Positions 27,390 through 35,659 of a stretch of DNA of 64,000 nt are shown one piece after another. The notes below the pieces were generated by a model. That model did not search any database. It saw only the letters and a program-made list of their open reading frames with translations, and had not been told where the DNA came from. This DNA is from Duganella sp. BJB476 (lineage in GTDB: Bacteria; Pseudomonadota; Gammaproteobacteria; Burkholderiales; Burkholderiaceae_D): the NCBI RefSeq assembly GCF_003416895.1, contig NZ_QVIO01000004.1, positions 186,001 through 250,000 of the forward strand. The letters are read 5' to 3'. Each line of letters begins with the position of its first letter. Within the stretch, counting starts at the first letter, position 1. The position numbers and the translations under genes are program-made.

Positions 27390-27962
27390 ATGACCTCTAT
27401 CGCGATCGTCTATTTCAGCGGCTACGGCCACACCGTCAAACAGGCCGAGGCCGTACAGGAAGGCGCGGCCGGCGTCGCCGGCGCGGAAGTGCAGGTGTTC
27501 CGCATCGACCAGAACGGCGACCTGTCCGAGGATGCGTTGGCCGCCATCGGCAAGGCCGACGCCATCATCTACGGCAGCCCGACTTACATGGGCGGCCCGG
27601 CCTGGCAGTTCAAGAAGTTCGCCGACAAGTCGTCCGCCTCGTGGTTTGGCCAGAACTGGAAGAACAAGGTGGCCGCCGGCTTCACCAACTCGGCTTCGGT
27701 CAACGGCGACAAGTTCTCGACGATCCAGTATTTCTGGACGCTGGCCATGCAGCACAGCCAGATCTGGGTCGGTACCGGCGTGATGCCGTCGAATAAAAAG
27801 GAACACGGCCCGGCCGACGTCAACTGGACCGCCGGCTTCGGCGGCGCGCTGGCGGTCTCGCCGTCCGACGCCTCGCCGGACGAAGCGCCACGCAGCGGCG
27901 ACCTGGAAACCGCCCGCCTGTTGGGCAAGCGCGTGGCCGAACTGGCGGCGCGCCTGGCCTGA
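27390..27962 (+). CDS. Flavodoxin-like NAD(P)H:quinone oxidoreductase (WrbA-type)
   Basis: A 190-residue FMN-binding flavodoxin fold. The FMN phosphate loop is SGYGHTVKQAE near residues 9-19 and the isoalloxazine contact is GSPTYMGGPAWQFK. WrbA-type enzymes reduce quinones by two electrons to avoid semiquinone radicals; some homologues are only called flavodoxin family. AGGAAG precedes the ATG at 27390. It stands alone, followed by a strong inverted repeat. Confidence 0.85.
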   Translation: MTSIAIVYFSGYGHTVKQAEAVQEGAAGVAGAEVQVFRIDQNGDLSEDALAAIGKADAIIYGSPTYMGGPAWQFKKFADKSSASWFGQNWKNKVAAGFTNSASVNGDKFSTIQYFWTLAMQHSQIWVGTGVMPSNKKEHGPADVNWTAGFGGALAVSPSDASPDEAPRSGDLETARLLGKRVAELAARLA

Positions 27963-27971
27963 TCCGCTACC

Positions 27972-27997
27972 TTCACGTGTCCGCGAGGACACGTGAA
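27972..27997. repeat. Perfect 11-bp inverted repeat after the flavodoxin gene
   Basis: TTCACGTGTCC / GGACACGTGAA with a GCGA tetraloop, 9 bases after the stop codon. No T-tract follows, so it is not a standard intrinsic terminator; it may protect the 3' end of the mRNA. A second hairpin (GCCCCG / CGGGGC around 28008-28031) lies next to it. Confidence 0.6.
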
Positions 27998-28093
27998 ACA
28001 GGCGCCGCCCCGGCTAAAAAAAGCGGGGCAAACGTGCGTATAATGGCCTCAGGTGAACATTTCTTGACGCCATGCCAGAGGATTACCCTGGGA

Positions 28094-28843
28094 ATGAAGA
28101 CGCTTCGCTTGCTGCTGTGGGTGGGGTTGATAAGTTTGGCGACCACCATGCACGCGGCCACCACGGTCACCTGCGTCACGGAGGAAAACCGGCCCGTCAA
28201 TTTTTGGGAAAACGGCAAGATCACCGGTTTTAGCACCGAGGTCGTCGAAGCCGTTCTCAAGGAAATCGATGTGCGGGCCGATATCCAGCTCATGCCTTGG
28301 GCGCGCGCCTACGCGACGGCTTTGCATGGGGAAAACGTGCTGATCTTCTCGATCATGCGGACGCCCGAGCGCGAACATCTGTTCAAGTGGGTGGGCGTGA
28401 TCTCGCCGCCGGACGGCTCCTATTTGTTCGCCCTGCGCGAACGCAATCTCAAGCTCGACAATCTTGGCGACGCGCTGCGCTACAACATCGCCACCATCAA
28501 CGGCGACGTGCGCGAGCAATATCTGGAGTCGAAGGGCTTCGTCAAGGGCCGCCAATTGCACGGCAATGCCCAGCCAAAAACCAACTACGAGAAGCTGAGG
28601 CTGGGACGCGTCGACCTGTGGGCGATGAGCGACATGGTGGCCACGGATATTGTGCGGCGCGCAGGGAGCGACCCGTCCCAGATATTGGTTCGGGCGCTGC
28701 AGTTGACCGAATTGGGCAGCAGCGGCAGCTATATGGCGTTCGGGCCGAAGACCGACGATCTGCTGGTCGAGCGTTTTCGCAAGGGCCTTGAAGTCATCAA
28801 GGCAAACGGCACGTTCGCGGCGCTGCAAAAAAAATGGTTCTAG
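28094..28843 (+). CDS. Periplasmic solute-binding protein, family 3
   Basis: A 249-residue exported binding protein with a signal peptide (MKTLRLLLWVGLISLATTMHAA). The mature part shows the family-3 two-lobe pattern: RPVNFWENGKITGFSTEVVEAV in lobe 1 and the hinge/lobe 2 segment NYEKLRLGRVDLWAMSD. It has the character of the amino-acid-type proteins that occur without a cognate transporter in this group of bacteria. No permease is adjacent. The ATG at 28094 is chosen because it opens the signal peptide; upstream in-frame sequence is not export-like. Confidence 0.82.
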   Translation: MKTLRLLLWVGLISLATTMHAATTVTCVTEENRPVNFWENGKITGFSTEVVEAVLKEIDVRADIQLMPWARAYATALHGENVLIFSIMRTPEREHLFKWVGVISPPDGSYLFALRERNLKLDNLGDALRYNIATINGDVREQYLESKGFVKGRQLHGNAQPKTNYEKLRLGRVDLWAMSDMVATDIVRRAGSDPSQILVRALQLTELGSSGSYMAFGPKTDDLLVERFRKGLEVIKANGTFAALQKKWF

Positions 28844-28952
28844 CCAAGCGCCGGCGACGGGCTCGCTATTGGCGCTTCCCAAGAGACTGCCGGCAAGCCG
28901 CCGCGTATCGGGTCATCGCTTGACGCCACCAGCCCTTGCGCTTATATTAATG

Positions 28953-28962
28953 ACTTATAAGT
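28953..28962. promoter_or_regulatory. Palindrome before the TetR gene, candidate autoregulatory operator
   Basis: ACTTATAAGT, a perfect 10-base palindrome in an AT-rich stretch 21 bases before the TetR-family start. TetR regulators commonly bind such sites next to their own gene. The site is short, so chance is not excluded. Confidence 0.35.
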
Positions 28963-28983
28963 AAGTTAAAATCGAGTACACCC

Positions 28984-29628
28984 ATGCAAGCCCCTCAAGA
29001 TACGAAGCCACGCTGGGAGCGGCGCAAGGATGCGCGGCCGCAGGAATTGCTGGCGGCGGCGCTGGACCAGTTCGTCGAGCGCGGCTATGCCGGCACGCGC
29101 CTGGAAGACGTGGCCAAGCGCGCCGGCGTGTCCAAGGGCACGCTGTACCTGTATTTCGCCAACAAGGAAGAACTGTTCAAGGCCGTGGTGCGCGAAAACA
29201 TCGTGCACGCCATCGGCGAGGCCGAGCAGGAAGCGGCCTTGTTCGACGGCCCCAGCGCCGAGCTGCTGCGCGTCATCCTGATGAAATGGTGGAACCAGAT
29301 CTGCGCCACCCACCTGGCCGGCATCACCAAGCTGATGCTTGCCGAAGGCAACAACTTCCCCGAGCTGGCGCAGTTCTACAATGAGGACGTGGTGGCCCGT
29401 GGCAACGGCCTGATCGCCAGCGTGCTGGTGCGCGGCATCGCGCGCGGCGAGTTCCGCCCGGTCGACCCGGCCGTGATGACGCCGGTGCTGGTGGCGCCGG
29501 TGCTGATGCTGATGATGTGGACCCACTCCTTCATGCCGACCTGCGAGATGCCGGCGATCGACCCGCAAGCCTTCATGGCGACGCTGATCGACGTCACCCT
29601 GCGCGGCCTGGAAGCGCCGCAGCCGTGA
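28984..29628 (+). CDS. TetR-family transcriptional regulator
   Basis: A 214-residue repressor-type protein. The N-terminal HTH covers residues about 30-65 (RLEDVAKRAGVSKGTLYLYFANKEELF). The helical ligand-binding C-terminal domain includes a conserved-looking MMWTHSFMPTCEMP segment. No transport or catabolic operon lies directly downstream or divergently, so the regulated genes may be elsewhere or only its own gene. An inverted repeat precedes it. Confidence 0.9.
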   Translation: MQAPQDTKPRWERRKDARPQELLAAALDQFVERGYAGTRLEDVAKRAGVSKGTLYLYFANKEELFKAVVRENIVHAIGEAEQEAALFDGPSAELLRVILMKWWNQICATHLAGITKLMLAEGNNFPELAQFYNEDVVARGNGLIASVLVRGIARGEFRPVDPAVMTPVLVAPVLMLMMWTHSFMPTCEMPAIDPQAFMATLIDVTLRGLEAPQP

Positions 29629-29797
29629 GCCGCCCAGCCCGCGATTTGCGCCCAACTTGCCATTTTGGTAGGTTCAACCCCCTTAAACTGCAGACTGTCG
29701 CAATTTCCCGCGAACCCGCCGTCATATCGTTAATATGTGCCTCGATGCCAGTTCAACGATAAAATGACGGATTATTTAATCCGACCAGAGTCATAAG

Positions 29798-30451
29798 ATG
29801 AATATCGAACAAGCCCGCTTCAACATGATCGAACAGCAAATCCGCCCTTGGGACGTCCTCGACACGAGTGTGCTGGATCTGCTGATGGTGGTGAAACGCG
29901 AGAATTTCGTGCCGGCCGCGCACAAGGCGCTGGCGTTTGCGGACACCGAAATCCCGCTGCCGGGCGGCGTTTCCATGCTGAACCCGAAGGTGGAAGCCCG
30001 TCTGCTGCAAGACGTCAACGTCAAGAAGCATGAGAGCGTGCTGGAAATCGGCGTCGGCTCCGGCTACCTGGCGGCGCTGCTGGCGCACAAGGGCCGTCAT
30101 GTGACGGCGGTGGAAGTGTCGGCGGAGCTGAAAGCGCTGGCGGAACAGAATTTGGCCGACAACGGCGTCACCAATGTGACCGTGGAACTGGGCAATGGCG
30201 CCCAGGGCTGGAGCAACGGCGCGCCGTTCGACGTGATCGTCGTGACCGGCTCGCTGCCGGAACTGCCGCCAGCGCTGTTGCAACAATTGAAAGTGGGCGG
30301 CCGTCTGGCGGCCATCATCGGCCAGTCGCCGGCGATGAAGGCGCAGCTGATCACCCGTACCGGCGAAGCCGGCTACGACACCCGCACGCTGTTTGAAACC
30401 GACGTCAAAGCGCTGGCCTCGGCCACGCAGCCGTCGCAGTTCAAGTTTTAA
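29798..30451 (+). CDS. pcm: Protein-L-isoaspartate O-methyltransferase
   Basis: SAM-dependent repair enzyme that methylates isoaspartyl residues in damaged proteins (EC 2.1.1.77). 217 residues. The N-terminal NMIEQQIRPWDVLD is typical of the beta-proteobacterial branch. The SAM motif I is VLEIGVGSGYLAALLA (about residues 78-93), followed by the acidic motif VEVSAELKALA and the post-motif FDVIVVTGSLPELP. It heads a pcm - rhodanese - tolC gene string, with a 15-base gap to the next gene. Confidence 0.93.
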   Translation: MNIEQARFNMIEQQIRPWDVLDTSVLDLLMVVKRENFVPAAHKALAFADTEIPLPGGVSMLNPKVEARLLQDVNVKKHESVLEIGVGSGYLAALLAHKGRHVTAVEVSAELKALAEQNLADNGVTNVTVELGNGAQGWSNGAPFDVIVVTGSLPELPPALLQQLKVGGRLAAIIGQSPAMKAQLITRTGEAGYDTRTLFETDVKALASATQPSQFKF

Positions 30452-30466
30452 GCCGGGCGGACCAGC

Positions 30467-30790
30467 ATGCAGCAGATCACCGCTCTGGAACTGGCCGATT
30501 GGCTGGCGGACGATGCACGGCCCAGCCCGATGTTGCTGGACGTGCGGGAAAACTGGGAATTCGACACCTGCCGTATCGACGGTTCGGTGCAGATCCCGAT
30601 GAATACCATACCGGCGCGCATAGACGACCTGGATGAGGATGCGGCGATCGTCTGCATCTGCCATCACGGCGCGCGCAGCATGCAGGTGGCCGCCTTCCTG
30701 GAGCGTAACGGCTTCGGCAAGATGGTCAACCTGACCGGCGGCATCCACGCCTGGGCGCTGCAAGTCGACAGCACGATGGCCAAGTATTAA
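30467..30790 (+). CDS. Single-domain rhodanese-like protein
   Basis: A 107-residue sulfurtransferase-fold protein. The active-site loop CHHGARS, with its Cys, follows VCI near residue 65; LLDVRENWEFD is the usual entry segment. Such small rhodaneses carry persulfide sulfur, but the acceptor is unknown. Lies between pcm and the tolC-like gene, which is a common order in this group. Confidence 0.92.
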   Translation: MQQITALELADWLADDARPSPMLLDVRENWEFDTCRIDGSVQIPMNTIPARIDDLDEDAAIVCICHHGARSMQVAAFLERNGFGKMVNLTGGIHAWALQVDSTMAKY

Positions 30791-30876
30791 GTGCCGCGCA
30801 GTTAAACCGAGCGCGGCGCTAAGGTAGTGTGTTTTTGATTTGATCAACTTTTTTGACGACTCCAACGGAGAATGCA

Positions 30877-32193
30877 ATGCAGAGACCCCTTATCGCCGTG
30901 CTGATCACCAGCGCCTTCTTGACGCTCAACGCACAGGCGGCCGACCTGATCCAGGTATATCAGCAAGCGCTGGCCAATGACGCCACGTACGCCAGCGCCC
31001 GCTCGTCGCTGACCGCCGGTCAGGAACGGATTACCCAGGGGCGCTCCGGCCTGCTGCCGAGCATTTCGGCCAGCGGCAGCAACGTGCGCAACAGCGGCGA
31101 TTCGGCCGGATTCCTCGGCGACAGCTATCTGCCGAAGACCGACGTCGACAACCACAGCAACTCTTACACCGTGCAACTGAGCCAGCCGCTGTTCAACTGG
31201 GGCAACTGGCAGACTTACCAGCAGAGCAAGCTGGCGCAGGCCACCGCCGAAGCCACCTTCGCCCAGGCCCAGCAAGACCTGATCACCCGCGTGGCGCAGG
31301 CGTATTTCGACGTCTTGACGGCGCAGGACAACCTGACCTCGACCCAGGCGCAGAAAGTGGCGACCACCGAACAGCTGGCCTCGGCCAAGCGCAACTTCGA
31401 AGTCGGCACCCAGACCATCACCGACACCCACGAAGCGCAAGCGGCGTATGACCTGGTGGTGGCGCAGGAGTTTGCCGCCATCAACGACCTGGACAACAAG
31501 CGCACCGCGCTGCAGGTGATCATCGGCCAGACCCCGGGCGAACTGGCGCCGCTGCGCACCGGCGTGACGATCAGCGCGCCGTCGCCGGCGGCGGTGGAAC
31601 CGTGGGTCAGCTCGGCCGAGGGCCAGAACTACGCCGTGGTGGCCGCCAAGCTGAACGTGGAAATCGCCAAGCGTGAAATCGAGCGCAACCGCGCCAACCA
31701 CATGCCGACCGCCAACCTGATCGCCAGCACCACGCACCAGACCACCACCGGCCTCCAGCGCATCAACAACAACGCCATCGGCGTCAGCTGGAACGTGCCG
31801 ATCTTCAGCGGCTTCGCCGTCACCAGCAAGGTACGCGAAACCATCGCGCTGGAAGACAAGGCCCGCAACGACCTGGAAGCGACCAAGCGCGCCGCCTCGC
31901 AGAACGCGCGTTCGGCCTACCTGGGCATGAACAGCGGCCTGGCGCAGGTCAAGGCGCTGGAAGCGGCCGAAGTGTCGAGCAAGTCGTCGCTCGATTCGAA
32001 CAAGCTGGGCTACCAGGTCGGCGTGCGTATCAACATCGACGTGCTGAACGCCCAGAAGCTGCTGTACTCGACCCAGAAGGATTTGGCCAAGGCCCGTTAC
32101 GACACCATCATGAACGGCCTGCGCCTGAAGTCGGCCGCCGGTTCGCTGAAGGAAGACGACCTGGCGCCGATCAACGCCCTGCTGGCGCACTAA
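30877..32193 (+). CDS. tolC: TolC-family outer membrane channel
   Basis: A 438-residue outer membrane export duct of type I secretion and RND efflux systems. The ATG at 30877 follows ACGGAG and gives a signal peptide ending LNAQAA. The mature protein has two outer-membrane-efflux repeats (DLIQVYQQALANDATYASAR and the second half from about residue 230), with long coiled helices. It belongs to the TolC/type I secretion branch. A strong terminator follows at 32216-32242. Partner pump genes are not in the window. Confidence 0.93.
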   Translation: MQRPLIAVLITSAFLTLNAQAADLIQVYQQALANDATYASARSSLTAGQERITQGRSGLLPSISASGSNVRNSGDSAGFLGDSYLPKTDVDNHSNSYTVQLSQPLFNWGNWQTYQQSKLAQATAEATFAQAQQDLITRVAQAYFDVLTAQDNLTSTQAQKVATTEQLASAKRNFEVGTQTITDTHEAQAAYDLVVAQEFAAINDLDNKRTALQVIIGQTPGELAPLRTGVTISAPSPAAVEPWVSSAEGQNYAVVAAKLNVEIAKREIERNRANHMPTANLIASTTHQTTTGLQRINNNAIGVSWNVPIFSGFAVTSKVRETIALEDKARNDLEATKRAASQNARSAYLGMNSGLAQVKALEAAEVSSKSSLDSNKLGYQVGVRINIDVLNAQKLLYSTQKDLAKARYDTIMNGLRLKSAAGSLKEDDLAPINALLAH

Positions 32194-32215
32194 GCTGCGC
32201 TGAGGCCCACACGAA

Positions 32216-32242
32216 AACGCCGGCTGCACCGGCGTTTTTTTT
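32216..32242 (+). terminator. Rho-independent terminator after tolC
   Basis: Stem AACGCCGG / CCGGCGTT with a CTGCA loop followed by a T-run of eight, 23 bases past the stop codon. It closes the pcm-rhodanese-tolC unit. Confidence 0.95.
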
Positions 32243-32338
32243 CGTCTGCCGATCTGCTCAAGCCGTATCGCGTGGACGGCGATGCCTGAACGTTGTACCA
32301 TCCGGCGAATTGTTATTAAATAAACACAGGCCGCCGCC

Positions 32339-32938
32339 ATGCAAACCGACCATCCCGCTATCCGCAGCACCGCAGGTACTTTGCTGACCTTGCTGCTGGC
32401 GCTGGTAGCATCGGTCTGCATCGCCGGCGCCATTGCCTATGCCGCGCTGGACGCGATGCCTTGTTCGTGGTTCGGCTCGACGTTCGAAGGCGCCTGTGGC
32501 TACCGCGCCATGATGGTGAGCGTGGTCGGCGGCTTGGCGCTGAGCGCGGTGCTGTTCCTGGGTTTTGTCGTGGTCTACTTCAAGCGGCGGCAAGTCGTCG
32601 CTCCCGCGCCGGCCCTGTCGATGCAAGAGCAGGCGGCCGCGCCGCGCCTGCTGACACGTTGGCGGGCAGTATTCGTACTGATGCTGGCGGTCCATGCGCT
32701 GCCGTTGTTGGGCATGCTGGGGTTGGACTATCCGCGGCAGATCTCGTCCGCCTTGTGGTGGCTGGGCATGCTGCTGCTGTTGGCCAACGCGGGGATGGTG
32801 TACCTGGTCGCCCAACTGTATCACCAGCAGCCGGCCGTGCTGGCGCTGGTGTCGGTGCTGATCGGCGTGATCGGCGCCATCGGCGTCTTCATCTTCCTGC
32901 ATACGGCCGGCGGCAAGACGCCGGCCGCGACAACTTAA
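32339..32938 (+). CDS. Hypothetical integral membrane protein
   Basis: A 199-residue protein with five predicted hydrophobic segments (about residues 10-36, 57-80, 107-126, 138-158 and 167-189) and a short cytoplasmic-looking loop with KRR between the second and third. Two cysteines (MPCSW and EGACG) lie in the first outer loop and could pair. No known family recognised. The stop overlaps the end of the convergent gloA gene by 4 bases. Confidence 0.7.
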   Translation: MQTDHPAIRSTAGTLLTLLLALVASVCIAGAIAYAALDAMPCSWFGSTFEGACGYRAMMVSVVGGLALSAVLFLGFVVVYFKRRQVVAPAPALSMQEQAAAPRLLTRWRAVFVLMLAVHALPLLGMLGLDYPRQISSALWWLGMLLLLANAGMVYLVAQLYHQQPAVLALVSVLIGVIGAIGVFIFLHTAGGKTPAATT

Positions 32939-33342
32939 AGCCCGGCGCCCTGGCCGTCGAAGCTGCGCTCGATCAATTCGATCTTGTAGCCGTCCGGGTC
33001 GGTGACGAAGGCGATCACCGTCGAGCCGCCCTTGACCGGACCCGGCTCGCGCGTGACGGCGCCGCCGTTGGCCTTGACGGCGCTGCAGGCGCTGACGATG
33101 TCGTCGGCCGAGATCGCGATGTGGCCGTAGGCGGTGCCCAGCTCGTAGCTGGTCTGGCCGTAATTGTAGGTCAGCTCCAGCTCGGCGTGCTCCGGATTGG
33201 AACCGTAGCCGAGGAAGGCCAGCGTGTACTGGTACTCGGGATTGTCGCTGGTGCGCAGCAGCTTCATGCCGAGTACCTTGGTGTAGAAATCGATCGAGCG
33301 CTGGAGGTCGCCGACTCGCAGCATGGTGTGCAGGATACGCAT
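32935..33342 (-). CDS. gloA: Lactoylglutathione lyase (glyoxalase I)
   Basis: Converts the hemithioacetal of methylglyoxal and glutathione to S-lactoylglutathione (EC 4.4.1.5). 135 residues, the bacterial Ni-type length. The metal ligands are His5 (ILHTMLRV), a Glu in HAELELTYN, His in YGHIAISADD and Glu in YKIELIER. Monocistronic; its 3' end overlaps that of the neighbouring membrane protein gene. Confidence 0.96.
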   Translation of the reverse strand: MRILHTMLRVGDLQRSIDFYTKVLGMKLLRTSDNPEYQYTLAFLGYGSNPEHAELELTYNYGQTSYELGTAYGHIAISADDIVSACSAVKANGGAVTREPGPVKGGSTVIAFVTDPDGYKIELIERSFDGQGAGL

Positions 33343-33511
33343 CGTGGTCTTTCGTGGGGGAGGGTAAATCAGAATTCTATGCGTTTTGTCGCTATTCCGT
33401 TTTGGCGAGGTGTTTTTGCCACGGTCGCCGCATTGAATCCTGACAAGTATCGGCTGAAGTCGTTTATCATTTGTACACTTTTTTCCACGCCTCTACGATC
33501 AGGATGTTTGC

Positions 33512-34588
33512 ATGAGCACTGCTGTGACCTCGGAACACGACGCCCACGCGCCGTCGGCCAACTGCCCCAACTGCGAGGCGGTGGTCAGCGGCCACTATTG
33601 CTCGAACTGTGGCCAGGAAGCCATCCTGCACCACGCCAGCACGCGCGAGTTCCTGCACGAGTTCGTCGGCCATTACGTGGCGCTGGAGGGCCGGCTGTGG
33701 GGCACGGTGATGCGCCTGCTGTTCCGCCCCGGCGCGCTGACCTTGGAATACATCCGCGGCCGCCGCGTGCGCTTCGTGCAGCCGCTGCGCCTGTACCTGA
33801 CGCTGAGCTTGCTGTTCTTCGCGATCATGAAATTCTCCGGCGGCTTCGATCCGGGCGTGGGCGACAACGACAAGCCGGAGACGGTGGTGGCGTCCGGTAC
33901 GGCGGACGCGGTGGGCAAGGTCGCCGATGCGCAGGCCAAGGCGGCCGAGAAGCTCAAGGCGCTGACGCCGGAAGAACAGCGCGGCAAGACCGCCGCCGAA
34001 ACGGCGATCAACGACATGCAGAAAGACTTCAAGCTGGAGGAATCCGCCGCCGCCGCACGCGAAGCCGCGAGCGACAAGGGCAAGGACCAGGACATGAATG
34101 ATCTCAACTTCACCGTGTTGGACAAGGACGGTGATTTCCTGAACCGCTGGCCTAAGCTCAAGCACAAATGGCAGGCGTTCGAACACCTGCCGGGCGGCGA
34201 AAAGGGCAAGGTCTTCACGGAAGGCTTCTACCACTACGCGCCGTATGCGATCTTCTGCCTGATGCCGGTGTTCGCGCTGTTCCTCAAGGTGCTGTACCTG
34301 GGCTCGGGCAAGCGCTTCGGCGAGCACCTGCTGTTCGCGCTGCACACCAACGCCTTCGCCTTCTTCATCTACAGCGTGATCCTGCTGATACCGTCCGGAT
34401 TGGTCGGCTTCGTGCTGTGGTGCTGGCTGCTGGGCTACCTGCCGTGGGCCATGCGGCGCGTGTACGGCGGCAGCCGCTGGGGCGTGTTCTTCCGCTGGGG
34501 CACGCTGATGACCTTCTATTCGATGGCGGTCGGCCTGGCGATCCTGCTGTCGATGCTGGGCGGGATCATGAGCGTCGGCGGCCACTGA
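33512..34588 (+). CDS. DUF3667 membrane protein with N-terminal zinc ribbon
   Basis: A 358-residue protein of the DUF3667 family. The N-terminus holds a zinc ribbon (CPNC, residues 18-21, and CSNCGQ about ten residues later), followed by REFLHEFVGHYVALEGRLWGT, which is typical of the family. One hydrophobic segment at about residue 95, a long charged Ala/Lys/Glu-rich region (about 110-220, likely helical) and three to four transmembrane helices toward the C-terminus follow. Function unknown. Monocistronic, followed by the SOS box of the nadK-recN unit. Confidence 0.87.
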   Translation: MSTAVTSEHDAHAPSANCPNCEAVVSGHYCSNCGQEAILHHASTREFLHEFVGHYVALEGRLWGTVMRLLFRPGALTLEYIRGRRVRFVQPLRLYLTLSLLFFAIMKFSGGFDPGVGDNDKPETVVASGTADAVGKVADAQAKAAEKLKALTPEEQRGKTAAETAINDMQKDFKLEESAAAAREAASDKGKDQDMNDLNFTVLDKDGDFLNRWPKLKHKWQAFEHLPGGEKGKVFTEGFYHYAPYAIFCLMPVFALFLKVLYLGSGKRFGEHLLFALHTNAFAFFIYSVILLIPSGLVGFVLWCWLLGYLPWAMRRVYGGSRWGVFFRWGTLMTFYSMAVGLAILLSMLGGIMSVGGH

Positions 34589-34630
34589 GGTCCTTGCAGT
34601 CTGGCCGCCGGCACACTATACTGCGCAAAA

Positions 34631-34650
34631 TACTGTTTAAATGTACAGTT
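34631..34650. promoter_or_regulatory. LexA (SOS) box before nadK-recN
   Basis: TACTGTTTAAATGTACAGTT contains the exact CTGT-N8-ACAG core at 34633-34648 recognised by LexA in beta- and gammaproteobacteria. It lies 88 bases before the nadK ATG. No second box separates nadK from recN, so both genes seem to answer to DNA damage. Confidence 0.8.
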
Positions 34651-34735
34651 GTGAGGCGGGCGGGCGATGGCAGAAGCCGGCGTTATGGGTTACCCTGCTG
34701 CGTGTCGCCGACCTCACCCTTTTGCCGAGATTTTT

Positions 34736-35644
34736 ATGACCGCCACGCCCGCCGTTTATCAAACCATCGCACTGGTCGTGCGCCAGAACACCGACGGCAT
34801 CGCCGAATCGGTGCGCAGCGTGGTCGATTTCCTGCAAAAGGACGGCTACACGGCGGTGTTTGAAGAGCAGACCGCCGCCCATCTCGGCTTCGAGATGGCG
34901 GGCGTGCGGGTGATGAGCGCCACCGAAATCGGCGCCCACTGCGACGCCGCCATCGTCATGGGCGGCGACGGCACCATGCTGGGCATCGCGCGCCAGCTGG
35001 CGCCGTTCGACGTGCCGCTGATCGGCATCAACCAGGGCCGCCTGGGCTTCATGACCGACATCCCGCTCGACGCCATGCTCGACGTGCTGCCCAAGATCCT
35101 GGCCGGCCGCTACAAGGCCGAGCGCCGCACGCTGCTCGAAGGGCGCGTGGTGCGCAACGGCGAAACCATCCACGTCGGCCTGGCCGTCAACGATGTCGTG
35201 GTGTCGCGCGGCGCCGGCGCCGGCATGGCCGAGCTGCGGGTCGACGTCGACGGCCACTTCATGTACAACCAGCGTTCCGACGGCTTGATCATCTCGACCC
35301 CGACCGGCTCCACCGCGTATGCGCTGTCGGCCGGCGGGCCGCTGCTGCATCCGAGCCTGGGCGGCATCGTGCTGGTGCCGATCGCGCCGCACGCGCTGTC
35401 GAACCGGCCGATCGTGCTGCCCGAGTCGAGCGAGATCGTGATCGAGATCGTGCGCGGGCGCGACATCTCGGTCAACTTCGACATGCAGACCTTCGCCAGC
35501 CTGACCGGGCAGGACCAGATCATCATCCAGCGTTCGCCGCACTCGATCACCTTCCTGCACCCGGAGGGCTGGAGCTACTACAACACGCTGCGCGAAAAGC
35601 TGCACTGGAATGAACATCCTTCCGCTGAAGGCAAACTCAATTAA
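34736..35644 (+). CDS. nadK: NAD kinase
   Basis: Phosphorylates NAD to NADP (EC 2.7.1.23). 302 residues from the ATG at 34736 (MTATPAVYQTIAL). Signature motifs are GGDGTMLG, NQGRLGFMTD and DGLIISTPTGSTAYALSAGGP. An upstream in-frame ATG at 34667 would add 23 unusual residues and is not favoured. recN starts 15 bases after the stop, so the two are one transcription unit, as in many proteobacteria. Confidence 0.95.
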   Translation: MTATPAVYQTIALVVRQNTDGIAESVRSVVDFLQKDGYTAVFEEQTAAHLGFEMAGVRVMSATEIGAHCDAAIVMGGDGTMLGIARQLAPFDVPLIGINQGRLGFMTDIPLDAMLDVLPKILAGRYKAERRTLLEGRVVRNGETIHVGLAVNDVVVSRGAGAGMAELRVDVDGHFMYNQRSDGLIISTPTGSTAYALSAGGPLLHPSLGGIVLVPIAPHALSNRPIVLPESSEIVIEIVRGRDISVNFDMQTFASLTGQDQIIIQRSPHSITFLHPEGWSYYNTLREKLHWNEHPSAEGKLN

Positions 35645-35659
35645 CCTCACCAGGCCTCC

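Noticed and set aside
28846..28877. AAGCGCC / GGCGCTT inverted repeat after the binding-protein gene as a terminator
   Set aside because: Long 18-base loop and no T-tract on either strand.
34667..34735. Upstream extension of nadK to the ATG at 34667
   Set aside because: The added residues (MAEAGVMGYPAACRRPHPF) do not look like NAD kinase and start only 17 bases after the LexA box; the ATG at 34736 fits the family.
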